From the NCBI RefSeq assembly GCF_014654365.1, contig NZ_BNAY01000009.1:1-64000 (forward strand): a DNA stretch of 64,000 bases, given 5' to 3'. Source of the DNA: Amycolatopsis oliviviridis (GTDB taxonomy: Bacteria > Actinomycetota > Actinomycetes > Mycobacteriales > Pseudonocardiaceae). Below, one piece after another: positions 16,301 to 24,694 of the stretch (its first letter is position 1; every line of letters starts with the position of its first letter). Both the position numbers and the translations under genes were made by a program. Below the pieces are notes generated by a model that was not told the origin of the DNA, did no database searches, and saw only the letters and a program-made list of their open reading frames with translations.

Positions 16301-17343
16301 CCACCCGGTCGTTCGATCTGCGGATGAACGTCAGGGACCTGTTCGTCAGCACGCTGGAACTGAAGATCGGCGATCCGATCGACTCGATCATCGACCGGCG
16401 GGCCGCGATGAGCGTGCCCCCCGATTCCCCCGGCCGGGGCGTCGCGATGTCCGGGCATCAGATGCTGATGGCGCTGCCCCGGGTGGACGGGGTGAGCGGC
16501 GCCGACGATCTGGCCGCCGGGGTCGCCGCCCTCGTGACCGCGGTCGAGAAGGCCTGGCCGGGCGAGCCCGCGCCTTCGGTGCGGCTGCTGCCGCCGGTCC
16601 TGCCGTACGCGGAACTTCCGGCCGCCGACGAAGTATCCGGACCGGACGCGGGTTTCGCCGTCGGTATCCACGAACGCGACCTCGGCCCGCTGCGGCTCGA
16701 CTTCGCCGACGATCCGCATTTCCTGGTGGTGGCGGACATCCGCAGTGGCAAGACCAACTTCCTCCGGGTGCTCGCCAGGCGGATCTGCCAGGCGTACACG
16801 GCGGAAGAGGCGCAGATCGTCGTCGTCGACCACCGCCGGGGATTGCTCGGCGAGATCGACGACGAGTACCTGATCGGCATGGGTGTCAACGACACGCACA
16901 GCTCCGGACTGATGGCACAGGTGGCCGAACAGCTCGCCGCCCGCCTGCCCGGCCCGGACGTCACCGCCGAGCAACTGCGCAACCGCAGCTGGTGGACCGG
17001 CCCGGAGATCTTCGTGCTCGTCGACGACTACGACATGGTGGCGACGCACAAGGACCATCCGCTGTCCGCGCTCTACTCGCTGATCGCGCAGGCTTCGGAC
17101 ATCGGCCTGCACGTCGTGCTGGCCCGTCGCAGCGGCGGCGCGGGCATCGGTCTCGGGGAACCGTTCCTCGCCAGGCTGCGGGACGTCGGCGCGTCCGGCC
17201 TGATGATGTCCGGCGACCGCGACGAGGGCCCGCTGCTCGGCGGGATGCGCCCGCAGGTACTGCCGCCCGGCCGGGGCTGGCTGATCGACCGGCGCGGCGG
17301 CAAGAGCCTGACGCAGATCGCTTGGCTGCCACCGAAGGAATGA
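13372..17343 (+). CDS. eccC: Type VII secretion ATPase EccC (three FtsK/SpoIIIE-type domains, fused form)
   Basis: A 1323-residue motor of the ESX machine. Two adjacent membrane helices (about 40-87) are followed by three ATPase modules with Walker A lysines K483 (GATGSGKS), K839 (GGPRSGKS) and K1127 (ADIRSGKT). The first has a clear Walker B region (LLVICDEFSELL, D590). It corresponds to EccCa and EccCb fused. The third loop keeps Lys but reads DIRSGKT, so it may bind rather than hydrolyse ATP. The ATG has no strong ribosome site. It is followed by four ESX-associated genes in the same direction; no eccB, eccD or eccE is seen. Confidence 0.95.
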   Translation: MSTVVVKRPARRPAPDMPAGELLLQPPPEIPPPPARQWTQIFMVLPMVAMMAAMLLMYSGSIGGSMRFVVYGLMGVGMLGMVAMGFLQGGGPSKREMGHARRKYLRHLSQHRLRLRRSARKQRAAMEYLHPDPASLWSLAASYRLWERRKEDPDFAVARIARGRQRPALTVVAPDTKPLEELEPLSALALRRFVTTHATIGLLPIAVAVNGFSRIHVRGDRDRVLGLLRAMLAQLAVMQSPEDLRVAVCVGEDRREDWEWVKWLPHALHPERTDALGPLRLVAATVPALESLLEEELTRRPRFDPEAGTRLPGPHLVVVLDGGAVAGSDHLMTGGGVEGVTVVDLSTLPPRAFDRTTVLLDVDADGDLISETADGTVELGEADLLGPVAAEGLARQLAPLRLTAGLRDAPMSSELGLAELLELGDPFEFDPDDTWVPRPNRDRLRIKLGIKEDGTPIEIDLKESAQDGMGPHGLLIGATGSGKSELLRTLVLALAISHPPSSLNFALVDFKGGATFARLDDLPHTSAVITNLADELHLVDRMTDAINGELIRRQELLRAAGNFSSLRDYEKARAAGAPLPEVPTLLVICDEFSELLSAKPDFIDMFVQIGRVGRSLGVHLLLASQRLDEGRLRGLEAHLSYRIGLRTFSDMDSRAVLGVTDAFKLPRAPGHGFLKVGTEPMDRFRSAYVSGVYQRATGSGAPSVSGEAFALHEYTTAYLAPDLDEDPEDKPAPEDDPELATGETLLDILVDRLEGRGTPAHQVWLPPLGESPTLDQVLPPLVVHPRRGVTADAPAMAGALRPVLGVVDRPYEQRRDPLTLDLSGGAGHVLVLGGPRSGKSTALRTIITGLALTHTPRETTFYCLDFGGGGLASIAGLPHVSGVSGRLDTGAVRRTVAEVATILAQRERHFAEHRIDGMATYRKLRAEGRFPEDPHGDVFLVIDGWLTLRGDFMDLEETVNDIAGRGLAFGVHVVAGATRSFDLRMNVRDLFVSTLELKIGDPIDSIIDRRAAMSVPPDSPGRGVAMSGHQMLMALPRVDGVSGADDLAAGVAALVTAVEKAWPGEPAPSVRLLPPVLPYAELPAADEVSGPDAGFAVGIHERDLGPLRLDFADDPHFLVVADIRSGKTNFLRVLARRICQAYTAEEAQIVVVDHRRGLLGEIDDEYLIGMGVNDTHSSGLMAQVAEQLAARLPGPDVTAEQLRNRSWWTGPEIFVLVDDYDMVATHKDHPLSALYSLIAQASDIGLHVVLARRSGGAGIGLGEPFLARLRDVGASGLMMSGDRDEGPLLGGMRPQVLPPGRGWLIDRRGGKSLTQIAWLPPKE

Positions 17344-17433
17344 CAACGGCGCGTGGCCGCTTCCGGCCGCGGCCCGTCCGCCACGCCGCCGGCGTGGTCG
17401 ACTTCGACGACGTACGGAAACGAGGAGCGTGAC

Positions 17434-17805
17434 ATGGGATCCGGCGAAGACGTCGACGGGGATGTCCCGGTGATGATTCAGGCCGCACAGAGTTTCAACA
17501 ACATCGTCCAGGAAGTCCCGAAACTGATGGCGCGCCAGGTCGACGGCGCGTGCGGTGGCGGTCTCGACGAATGCGCGGCACTCGTCCAGGCCGACGCCGC
17601 GGCCACTCGTGCGCTGCAGACGTTCGTCATGCGGGTGCGCTACGGCATCGCCGCGTACGGCAAGTTCGCCAAGACGTCCGGTATCGCCTACCGGGACGCC
17701 GACGCCGCGGCGGCCGCCGGTCTCGTCCTCGGCTGGAAACTGCAGAACGTCGGGATCGGCCTGCCGGCACTGGACAGCTACCAGCAACCGCAGGCGAAGA
17801 AGTAG
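17434..17805 (+). CDS. Small EspC-like/ESX-associated protein
   Basis: A 123-residue, largely alpha-helical protein with no recognised enzyme motif, 90 bp after eccC. The start at 17434 has CGAGGAG upstream; the longer reading from 17353 lacks one. Size and place suggest a secreted helical ESX partner of the PPE-like protein encoded next (gap 34 bp). I do not recognise a named family with confidence. Confidence 0.55.
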   Translation: MGSGEDVDGDVPVMIQAAQSFNNIVQEVPKLMARQVDGACGGGLDECAALVQADAAATRALQTFVMRVRYGIAAYGKFAKTSGIAYRDADAAAAAGLVLGWKLQNVGIGLPALDSYQQPQAKK

Positions 17806-17839
17806 GGACGCCCCATGGCCCCGGAGAAGGTTCGCGACA

Positions 17840-19309
17840 ATGGGTGACTACGACAAGCTCTCCTTTTTCCAGTTGCACGACAAGATCACGGCCGAGCACC
17901 AGCACATCGGCAGGCTCGAGGGCGCGGCCGTCATGTGGGACGAAGGCGCCCAGTGGATCGGCGACACGCTGGCCAGGTTCAAAGGGGAGGTCGAGAAGCT
18001 CGCCGCCGCCTGGCCGGACAAGGCGGGTGACGCGTTCGCCGTCCAGGCACAAGGCGACATGAACGTCCTGCGCTCCTGGGTACGGGGGGAAGGCGAGCAG
18101 GTCGCCCTGCCCGCCCAGCAGATCTCGACGAGCCCAGGGGAAGGCTGGAAGTACACCGAACAGGGCATCGTGGCGTCCAAAGTGGCCGAAAAACTCCGCG
18201 CCCTGGCGCAGCAGCTCCAGTTCGTGTTCGCCAGCGTGGACGGGTTCTTCCGTGACTACCACGCCTCGTTCGACGGGGTCAGGGCCGCCGAAGCGGGCGA
18301 CGACCGGAAGAACGCCGAGGAGCACTACCGGCAGGAATCCCTCAAGTTGATCGTCCCGCTCGCGACCGCCTACGGCGCGGTGAAGGATCTACTGCCGGGT
18401 GCCGCGGGCAGGGGGTGGAGCGGCGCGCAGAGCGAGGTGGTCCCGGAACTCCGGTCCGATCGGCAGCCCGGTGACGGAACACCCGTCGCGAACGGCGGGG
18501 ATCCGGGCGCCACCGGGGGAGACCCGGGATCGCCGGGGCCTGCCGAAGCCCCGCAAGAGAATCCGGCCGAAACACCGGAGAGCCCGGCGGAGCAGAAGCC
18601 GCTCACCCTCAAGGAACAGCTGGAGCTGGCCTCGCAGGGGCTCGACGTCGCGGGCAAGGTGGTCGACCTCGGGGACAAGCTGGCCGACCAGTTCCTCGGC
18701 TCCGGTACCCCCGGTTCGGTGGACTTGCCCGATCCGGCGACCGTGCCGAACGCGTGGGAGGGCTGGAAACCCGGCGATCTGCCGTCGCTGAGCGGACTGC
18801 CCGGTGCGGGAGATCCTTCGGGACTGCCCGGTCTCGCCGGTCTCTCGGACGGCGGCGGCGGGATCGGAGGCGGCTTGGGCGCGGGCGGAATCGGCTCGGG
18901 CGGTGGTGTTCCTTCGGCACCAGGTGCTGTCTCGCCGCTGCCGGGCATCGCGGGAGCCGGGACCGGTCTTCCGGGAACCACCGCGGGAACCGGTGCGGCG
19001 GGCGGGACCACGGGGTCGATGGGCGGCAGCCCCGGGATGATGCCGATGTATCCGCACAACGGCGCGGGCGGGCGAGCGGGCGGCGGCGACATCAGGCCGG
19101 GAGCCGCCGAACAGGTCAACGCGGTCCGTTCCCGCAAACCCGAAGGCAATCCCGGCGTTGCGCTGCGAGGCAGGGCGGGCGCGGCGCCCCGGCCGCCGGT
19201 CACCCGCAGCCGCCCCGCCGTCGAGAACGACGTCGTGCACGTGCTCGACGAAGAGTTGTGGCAGGTCGATCCCGTCATCGATCGACCGCACCATCGCACC
19301 GGATACTAG
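17840..19309 (+). CDS. PPE-like/WXG100-domain protein with Gly-Pro-rich tail
   Basis: A 489-residue protein. The N-terminal helical domain (about 1-195) carries WPDKAGDAF near residue 60, the W-x-D-x-A-G-x-A-F turn typical of actinomycete WXG100/PPE-like proteins. A Gly/Pro-rich, low-complexity region (about 215-430) follows, then a short C-terminal block with VHVLDEELWQV. The ATG at 17840 has GGAGAAGG upstream; ORF extension to 17555 overlaps the previous gene in another frame. It is a probable ESX-exported surface protein. The C-terminal block resembles that of the protein at 19748-20962. Confidence 0.7.
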   Translation: MGDYDKLSFFQLHDKITAEHQHIGRLEGAAVMWDEGAQWIGDTLARFKGEVEKLAAAWPDKAGDAFAVQAQGDMNVLRSWVRGEGEQVALPAQQISTSPGEGWKYTEQGIVASKVAEKLRALAQQLQFVFASVDGFFRDYHASFDGVRAAEAGDDRKNAEEHYRQESLKLIVPLATAYGAVKDLLPGAAGRGWSGAQSEVVPELRSDRQPGDGTPVANGGDPGATGGDPGSPGPAEAPQENPAETPESPAEQKPLTLKEQLELASQGLDVAGKVVDLGDKLADQFLGSGTPGSVDLPDPATVPNAWEGWKPGDLPSLSGLPGAGDPSGLPGLAGLSDGGGGIGGGLGAGGIGSGGGVPSAPGAVSPLPGIAGAGTGLPGTTAGTGAAGGTTGSMGGSPGMMPMYPHNGAGGRAGGGDIRPGAAEQVNAVRSRKPEGNPGVALRGRAGAAPRPPVTRSRPAVENDVVHVLDEELWQVDPVIDRPHHRTGY

Positions 19310-19320
19310 GAGGAGGGCTC

Positions 19321-19737
19321 ATGTCCGACGTTGTCGACGGCGATCCCAGTTCGATGTTCGCGTATTCGCAGCAGCTCAAGGCACCCCCGATACCGGGATC
19401 GGTGACCGCCGGTCTCACCACACCGCCGAATCTGTCCGGGATGGTCGAGAGCGCGCTCTTGTCGGTGCTGGACACGGCCGTCACCGCCGAGATCAACGCC
19501 TATCTGGGCGTGGTCACCGCGGACATGGTCACTTACGGCGCGAAGGTCAAGCAGGCGGCCGCGACCTATTCCCTCGCCGACATCACCAGCGCTCTCGACC
19601 TCGCCACCTCCGGGGTCAAGCTGGGGAACAAGGTCGTCGGCGTCGCCAAGAAGGTGGCCGGAGCCGCGGATTCGCGGTCCGGCACGACGGATCCCACCGA
19701 ACCGGCCGCGGGCGACGTCTCGCAGCAGACGACCTAA
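19321..19737 (+). CDS. Hypothetical ESX-locus protein, 138 aa
   Basis: Unrecognised protein. It has a Pro-rich N-terminus, two helical segments (about 40-110) and a short acidic/Thr-rich tail. AGGAGGAG precedes the ATG by a good distance, and the gene sits 11 bp after the PPE-like gene and 10 bp before the next, so it is surely expressed with them. Its helical core and lack of a signal peptide suit an ESX substrate or chaperone, but no family is claimed. Confidence 0.6.
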   Translation: MSDVVDGDPSSMFAYSQQLKAPPIPGSVTAGLTTPPNLSGMVESALLSVLDTAVTAEINAYLGVVTADMVTYGAKVKQAAATYSLADITSALDLATSGVKLGNKVVGVAKKVAGAADSRSGTTDPTEPAAGDVSQQTT

Positions 19738-19747
19738 GGAGCCTTTC

Positions 19748-20962
19748 TTGTTCCCCTACGGCGTGCTTCCGATGGAAGTCCTTGTCGGGTGCATCACGCA
19801 GACGCAGGCGTGCATCCCCGTCCTCACGGAGAAGTCGATGATGTGGAAGGAGGCGCGTGCCTGGGTCGAAGAGGCCAAGGTCGAATTGCAGACCCGCGCG
19901 AACAACCTGGCGCCGGACTGGACCGACGACGCCGGCCGGGCGTTCGCGGAGAAGACCAAGGTGTCACTGGCCGACCTGACGCTGTGGGGTCAGCGGATCG
20001 ACGACTCCCAGGTGTCGGAGAAGCTGGCCTCGCTGGCGGCCGCCCTTCCGGGGGCGGAGACGACCGTGCTGGGTCTCGCCGCCGAGTACGAGGCCTGTGT
20101 GCTCACGCTCAACTTCCCGGCGGCGTTCGGCGTGCAGCAGCAGGCGGGCGCGTTCCTGAGCGGGCTGGGCAACCAGTTCGACATGACCATGCTCTCGATG
20201 TGCGCCGCGGCCGGGATCGCGAACCCGGCGGATCTCGTGCCCGGTTTCCCCCAGGTCACCGGTTCCGCCGCGGACGCGGTGAAAACGGCCGACGCGGCGG
20301 TGAACCTGCTCACCGAGGTCCAGAGCCTGACCGAATCGCTCGGTGTCGGCGGCGGGAGCACGTCCGGCTCGTCCGGCCTTCTCGACGGCTGGAACGGTTC
20401 GGAAGTGCCGTCGGCGTCGAATCCGGGCGGCACCTCGGCGGGCGGCGGGCCGACGCTGGCCGGGCTGGCGCCGAGCGCCTTGGCATCCGGCGGCCTCGCC
20501 CCGTCGGGCGGTCTGTCCGGTGGCGGCCTCCCCTCGACCGGGTTGGCTTCCTTGCCGCCGATGCCGATGAGAACGCTCGGCGCCGCCGGCGGGCTCGGCG
20601 GGATCCCGGCGGCGTCGCGAGCGGGTTCGGGAAAGCGCGTCACCGGTCCGGTCGCGGAGATCCCGCCGGGTGGCACGCTCGGTTCCGCCAAGGCCACCGG
20701 GGGCGGCATGATGCCGCCGGGGATGCCGCAGCACGCCGCGGGGGCGGCCGGCGGGACGGTGCGTCCTGGGGCGGCCGAGCATCCGCAAGAACGGTCCGGC
20801 GACGACCGGAGGCCCGCTTCGGGGACCGACGGTGTGATGGCGGCGCTGCGGGGCAGGGCCGTCGAGGCCGACGGAAACGGCTTCACCATGCCGGGTCACC
20901 GAAGGGTGGCCGAGTCGGACACGGGATCGCTGCAACTGCTGGAGGACGACACCTGGCGGTAG
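19748..20962 (+). CDS. PPE-like/WXG100-domain protein with Gly-rich tail
   Basis: A 404-residue protein. The TTG start at 19748 follows AAGGAG by six bases; an ATG at 19772 is the alternative. The N-terminal helical domain contains DWTDDAGRAF near residue 60, the same turn motif as in the 17840 gene. A long Gly/Ser/Pro-rich region follows, then a C-terminal block with MAALRGRA and LQLLEDDTWR. It is a likely ESX substrate and last gene of the eccC-led operon; a hairpin follows its stop codon. Confidence 0.7.
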   Translation: MFPYGVLPMEVLVGCITQTQACIPVLTEKSMMWKEARAWVEEAKVELQTRANNLAPDWTDDAGRAFAEKTKVSLADLTLWGQRIDDSQVSEKLASLAAALPGAETTVLGLAAEYEACVLTLNFPAAFGVQQQAGAFLSGLGNQFDMTMLSMCAAAGIANPADLVPGFPQVTGSAADAVKTADAAVNLLTEVQSLTESLGVGGGSTSGSSGLLDGWNGSEVPSASNPGGTSAGGGPTLAGLAPSALASGGLAPSGGLSGGGLPSTGLASLPPMPMRTLGAAGGLGGIPAASRAGSGKRVTGPVAEIPPGGTLGSAKATGGGMMPPGMPQHAAGAAGGTVRPGAAEHPQERSGDDRRPASGTDGVMAALRGRAVEADGNGFTMPGHRRVAESDTGSLQLLEDDTWR

Positions 20963-20963
20963 C

Positions 20964-21008
20964 CGAAGGGCGCTTTCCCCGCATGTCACGTGGTGAAAGC
21001 GCCCTTCG
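20964..21008. terminator. Hairpin after the eccC operon (GAAGG-GCG-CTTTC core)
   Basis: A perfect 14-bp stem (20964-20977 with 20995-21008) and a 17-base loop, starting two bases past the stop codon. The arm contains the GAARG-N3-CYTTC core shared by the long intergenic palindromes of this window, and another copy of the core (gaaagtccccttc) follows near 21025. It likely terminates the rightward ESX operon. Confidence 0.7.
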
Positions 21009-21120
21009 CCGCTTGAGACGCGGGGAAAGTCCCCTTCAGCCCCCGGCCCACGGGCTGAACCCGCCCCGGATATGCCATGCTCGACAGCGCACGAAGTGGC
21101 GAAACCGAGAGGTGACGAGG

Positions 21121-21513
21121 GTGTCCATCTGGGCAGGCGTGATCAATTTCGTCCGGGCGCGGTACGAAGTGCTCGAAGAGCGTGACGGCTGGCTCCGGTT
21201 CCGGGTCGACACCGGGGAGGGCCGCGGTCAGCAGGTGTCCTTGCACCACTTGCCCGACCACGACGGCGCGGAATGGGTGGAGATCTCCTCTCCGGTCGGC
21301 TGGGCCGACAAGATCGACCTGCGCCGCCTGCTCGAACTGGCGGGCGGTGACTCGGTCGGCGGCGCGGCCGTGGTGGACGGCGTCGCACTGCTCAAGCACA
21401 CGATCCCGCTGGTCGACCTGAACCTGCGGAACGAATTCGAACACCCGCTGAAGTCCCTCGTCACGCGTGCCGACACCCTCGAACACGAGCTGACCAAGGC
21501 CGACGAGTTCTGA
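21121..21513 (+). CDS. Hypothetical protein, 130 aa
   Basis: Unrecognised soluble protein with a compact alpha/beta look (ARYEVLEERDGWLRFRVDTG, then VEISSPVGWADKIDL), no membrane segment and an acidic C-terminus. The GTG at 21121 has GAGGTGACGAG before it; upstream in-frame sequence runs through the hairpin and is not coding. It is separated from the ESX operon by a terminator hairpin and convergent with ndgR. It could be a small chaperone-like or T3S-chaperone-fold protein, but I have no motif to prove it. Confidence 0.55.
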   Translation: MSIWAGVINFVRARYEVLEERDGWLRFRVDTGEGRGQQVSLHHLPDHDGAEWVEISSPVGWADKIDLRRLLELAGGDSVGGAAVVDGVALLKHTIPLVDLNLRNEFEHPLKSLVTRADTLEHELTKADEF

Positions 21514-21548
21514 TCCGGAGGGTCCTTTCAGGACGGTCCCGGACACGA

Positions 21549-21579
21549 TGAAGGCCCCCTGCGCCGCAGGGGGCCTTCA
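21549..21579. terminator. Bidirectional hairpin terminator (GAAGG-CCC-CCTGC type)
   Basis: A 14-bp perfect stem (21549-21562 with 21566-21579) and a 3-base loop, between the convergent 130-aa gene and ndgR. The sequence is a shortened relative of the GTGAAGGCCCCCTTC palindromes found elsewhere in the window. Confidence 0.8.
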
Positions 21580-21606
21580 CGCGTCTTGAGGCACGCGTCC
21601 AGAAGC

Positions 21607-22308
21607 TCAGAGACGCTCCTGCAGCGCGTCCGCGGCGGCGAGCAGGTCCGCGGCCCAGCGGGCCCCCGGTTTACGCCCTATGCGTTCGATGGGCCCGGAA
21701 ACCGACACCGCGGCGACGACGGTGCCCGTCGAATCCCGTACCGGCGCCGAGACGCTCGCCACACCGGGCTCCCGTTCCGCCACGCTCTGGGCCCAGCCGC
21801 GGCGGCGGACCTCCAGCAGGGTGCGCTCCCCGTACACGGCTTCGGAAAGGATCGTGCGCTGCGTGTGCGGATCCGACCACGCTGCGAGCACCTTCGCCCC
21901 GGAACCCGCCGTCATCGGCAGCCGGGAACCGATCGGCACCGTGTCCCGCAGGCCGCTGGGCGGTTCCGCGGTCGAAACACAGACGCGCTGGACGCCGTCG
22001 CGACGGTAGAGCTGAACGCTTTCCCCGGTGATGTCGCGCAATTTCGGCAGCACCGAGCTCGCCGCGTCGAGCAGCGGATCGGTCGAACCGCCCGCCAGTT
22101 CCGCGAGCGCGGTCCCCGGCCGCCAGCGCCCGTCGGGGCCGCGGCGCAACAGGCGATGCACCTCGAGGCCGACCGCGAGCCGATGCGCCGTCGCGCGCGG
22201 CAAACCGGTCCGCGTGCACAGTTCCGCCAGGCCACAAGGATCTTCGGCCACGGCCTGAAGCACGGCCACGGCCTTGTCGAGTACTCCGATACCGCTATGC
22301 TGTCCCAC
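21607..22308 (-). CDS. ndgR: IclR-family regulator NdgR
   Basis: A 233-residue IclR regulator: N-terminal winged helix (GLAELCTRTGLPRATAHRLA, about 27-46) and a C-terminal effector domain (about 75-233). Its divergent position 79 bp from leuC is the standard actinobacterial arrangement, in which NdgR (LtbR in corynebacteria) controls leuCD and other amino-acid genes and its own transcription. It starts with GTG. The gap 22309-22387 must hold both promoters and the operator. Confidence 0.9.
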   Translation of the reverse strand: MGQHSGIGVLDKAVAVLQAVAEDPCGLAELCTRTGLPRATAHRLAVGLEVHRLLRRGPDGRWRPGTALAELAGGSTDPLLDAASSVLPKLRDITGESVQLYRRDGVQRVCVSTAEPPSGLRDTVPIGSRLPMTAGSGAKVLAAWSDPHTQRTILSEAVYGERTLLEVRRRGWAQSVAEREPGVASVSAPVRDSTGTVVAAVSVSGPIERIGRKPGARWAADLLAAADALQERL

Positions 22309-22387
22309 AAGCCGATACTATCTTCCCGAAGTTTGAGATGTCCAGATGGTGGGAAGTACCTATTTCACCGCATGTGAGGAGCCGGAA

Positions 22388-23806
22388 ATGCCCCGGACAC
22401 TGGCCGAGAAAGTGTGGGAGTCGCACCTGGTGCGGCGCGGCGAGGGGGCCGAGCCCGACCTGCTCTACATCGACCTCCACCTGCTGCACGAGGTCACCAG
22501 CCCGCAGGCGTTCGACGGACTCCGCCTGGCGGGCCGGAAACTGCGCCGCCCCGACCTCACCATCGCGACCGAGGACCACAACGTCCCGACGGTCGACATC
22601 GAGCTGCCGATCGCGGATCCCGTTTCCCGCACCCAGGTCGACACCCTTCGCGCCAACTGCAAGGAGTTCGGTGTCCGGCTGCACCCGATGGGCGACGCCG
22701 AACAGGGCATCGTGCACGTCATCGGCCCGCAGCTGGGCCTGACCCAGCCCGGGATGACCGTGGTGTGCGGTGACAGTCACACCTCGACGCACGGCGCTTT
22801 CGGCGCGATGGCCTTCGGGATCGGCACCTCCGAGGTCGAACACGTGATGGCCACCCAGACCCTGCCGCTCCGTCCATTCAAGACGATGGCGATCACGGTC
22901 GACGGCGCCCTGCGCCCCGGCGTCACGGCGAAGGACATCATCCTCGCGGTGATCGCGAAGATCGGCACCGGCGGCGGACAGGGCTACGTCCTCGAATACC
23001 GCGGTGAAGCCATCGAAAACCTGTCGATGGAAGCCCGGATGACCGTCTGCAACATGTCGATCGAAGCCGGCGCCCGCGCCGGGCTGATCGCCCCGGACGA
23101 GACGACGTTCGAGTACCTGAAGGGCCGTCCGCACGCGCCTCAGGGCGCGGACTGGGACGCCGCCGTCGAGAACTGGCGCGAACTCCGCACCGACGACGAC
23201 GCTGTCTTCGACGCCGAGGTGCGCCTGAACGCCGACGAGCTCACGCCTTTCGTGACCTGGGGCACGAACCCGGGCCAGGGGCTCCCGCTGGGTGCCGAGG
23301 TGCCCGACCCCGAGCGCATCGGCGACGAGAACGAGCGCATCGCCGCTGAAAAGGCCCTGTCCTATATGGACCTGAAGCCGGGCACGCCGCTGCGGGAGAT
23401 CGCGGTGGACACCGTCTTCCTCGGCTCGTGCACGAATGGCCGTATCGAGGATCTGAGGGCCGCTGCGGACGTCCTGCGCGGGCACAAGGTCGCGGGCTCG
23501 GTCCGGATGCTCGTCGTCCCCGGCTCGATGCGGGTCCGCCAGGCGGCGGAAGCCGAAGGGCTGGACCAGGTCTTCACCGAAGCCGGCGCGGAATGGCGTC
23601 AGGCGGGCTGCTCGATGTGCCTCGGCATGAACCCGGACCAGCTCAAGCCGGGCGAGCGGAGCGCGTCGACCTCGAACCGCAACTTCGAAGGCAGGCAGGG
23701 CAAGGGCGGCCGGACGCATCTGGTCTCACCACTCGTGGCGGCCGCCACGGCCGTGCGGGGAACCCTGTCCAGCCCCGAAGACCTGCTGCCCGCCGCCGCT
23801 CGCTGA
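22388..23806 (+). CDS. leuC: 3-isopropylmalate dehydratase large subunit
   Basis: A 472-residue aconitase-family protein that, with LeuD, isomerises 2-isopropylmalate to 3-isopropylmalate in leucine synthesis. It has the three 4Fe-4S ligands C348 (FLGSCTNGR), C408 and C411 (GCSMCLGMN), and the DSHTSTHGAFG and GRTHLVSP signatures. I chose the ATG at 22388 (MPRTLAEK) because GAGGAG lies just upstream and this is the family's usual N-terminus. leuD follows after 32 bp. Confidence 0.97.
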   Translation: MPRTLAEKVWESHLVRRGEGAEPDLLYIDLHLLHEVTSPQAFDGLRLAGRKLRRPDLTIATEDHNVPTVDIELPIADPVSRTQVDTLRANCKEFGVRLHPMGDAEQGIVHVIGPQLGLTQPGMTVVCGDSHTSTHGAFGAMAFGIGTSEVEHVMATQTLPLRPFKTMAITVDGALRPGVTAKDIILAVIAKIGTGGGQGYVLEYRGEAIENLSMEARMTVCNMSIEAGARAGLIAPDETTFEYLKGRPHAPQGADWDAAVENWRELRTDDDAVFDAEVRLNADELTPFVTWGTNPGQGLPLGAEVPDPERIGDENERIAAEKALSYMDLKPGTPLREIAVDTVFLGSCTNGRIEDLRAAADVLRGHKVAGSVRMLVVPGSMRVRQAAEAEGLDQVFTEAGAEWRQAGCSMCLGMNPDQLKPGERSASTSNRNFEGRQGKGGRTHLVSPLVAAATAVRGTLSSPEDLLPAAAR

Positions 23807-23838
23807 CATCGCTGACATCCGCGAAGGAGTTCCCAACC

Positions 23839-24441
23839 ATGGACGCGTTCACCCACCACACCGGCGTCGGGGTCCCGCTGCGCAGGTCCAACGTGGACAC
23901 TGACCAGATCATCCCGGCGGTCTACCTCAAGCGCGTGAGCCGCACCGGCTTCGAGGACGGGCTCTTCGCCGCCTGGCGCTCCGACGAGTCGTTCATCCTC
24001 AACCAAGAGCCCTTCAAGAGCGGGTCGGTCCTGGTCGCGGGCCCGGACTTCGGCACCGGTTCCTCCCGCGAGCACGCGGTCTGGGCCCTGATGGACTACG
24101 GCTTCCGCGCCGTGATCTCCTCCCGGTTCGCGGACATCTTCCGCGGTAACTCGGGCAAGCAGGGCTTGGTCGCCGCTCAGGTCGAGCAGGCGGACGTCGA
24201 ACTGCTGTGGAAGCTGCTCGAAAACGAGCCTGGGACGGAGGTCACGGTGGACCTCGAGTCGAAGACGGTACGGGCCAAGGACTTCACCGCGCCCTTCCAG
24301 ATCGACGACTACACCCGCTGGCGGCTCCTCGAAGGGCTCGACGACATCGCCCTGACACTCCGCCACGCGGAGGAGATCGACACTTTCGAGATCCAGCGCC
24401 CCTCCTGGAAGCCGCTGACCCTCCCCGCGGCCTCCTCCTAG
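23839..24441 (+). CDS. leuD: 3-isopropylmalate dehydratase small subunit
   Basis: A 200-residue swivel-domain subunit of isopropylmalate isomerase. Family signatures are NVDTDQIIPAVYLKR near the N-terminus, GPDFGTGSSREHAVWAL in the middle and FRGNSGKQGL. AAGGAG lies eight bases before the ATG. It is co-transcribed with leuC, and a hairpin follows the stop. Confidence 0.97.
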   Translation: MDAFTHHTGVGVPLRRSNVDTDQIIPAVYLKRVSRTGFEDGLFAAWRSDESFILNQEPFKSGSVLVAGPDFGTGSSREHAVWALMDYGFRAVISSRFADIFRGNSGKQGLVAAQVEQADVELLWKLLENEPGTEVTVDLESKTVRAKDFTAPFQIDDYTRWRLLEGLDDIALTLRHAEEIDTFEIQRPSWKPLTLPAASS

Positions 24442-24456
24442 GCCCGGCCGAAGGGG

Positions 24457-24486
24457 GCGGATTCCCTTGCTGAGCAGGGAATCCGC
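24457..24486 (+). terminator. Hairpin after leuCD
   Basis: An 11-bp perfect stem (24457-24467 with 24476-24486, gcggattccct / agggaatccgc) and an 8-base loop, 15 bases past the leuD stop. It separates leuCD from hupB. Confidence 0.7.
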
Positions 24487-24694
24487 ACCCCGGCGAGGGT
24501 CCTCCAAGACAGCCCCGAAACCACACCGAACGGCACCTCGAGAGGCCCTGAAGGGGTCCCTCGGGAGGCGGAACAGCCCCCGAGACAAGGGAAATTTCCG
24601 CGCGTCGTTTGGAATTTGTGCTGCATTGGTAATACCGTGTGCGCTAAGTCGGCCGACGGGGCCGTGTACAAGTAGTTCTTCTTGGAGGACTGGA

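Noticed and set aside
14629..17787. 1052-codon minus-strand frame opposite eccC
   Set aside because: The plus strand encodes a complete EccC with three Walker A motifs; the antisense frame has shadow composition.
19789..21120. Long plus frame preceding and in phase with the 130-aa gene
   Set aside because: It is a shadow of the PPE-like gene and crosses a terminator hairpin; the GTG at 21121 has its own ribosome site.
22309..22387. Leucine leader peptide, T-box or riboswitch before leuC
   Set aside because: Only 79 bp, no run of Leu codons and no T-box motif; NdgR control explains the layout.
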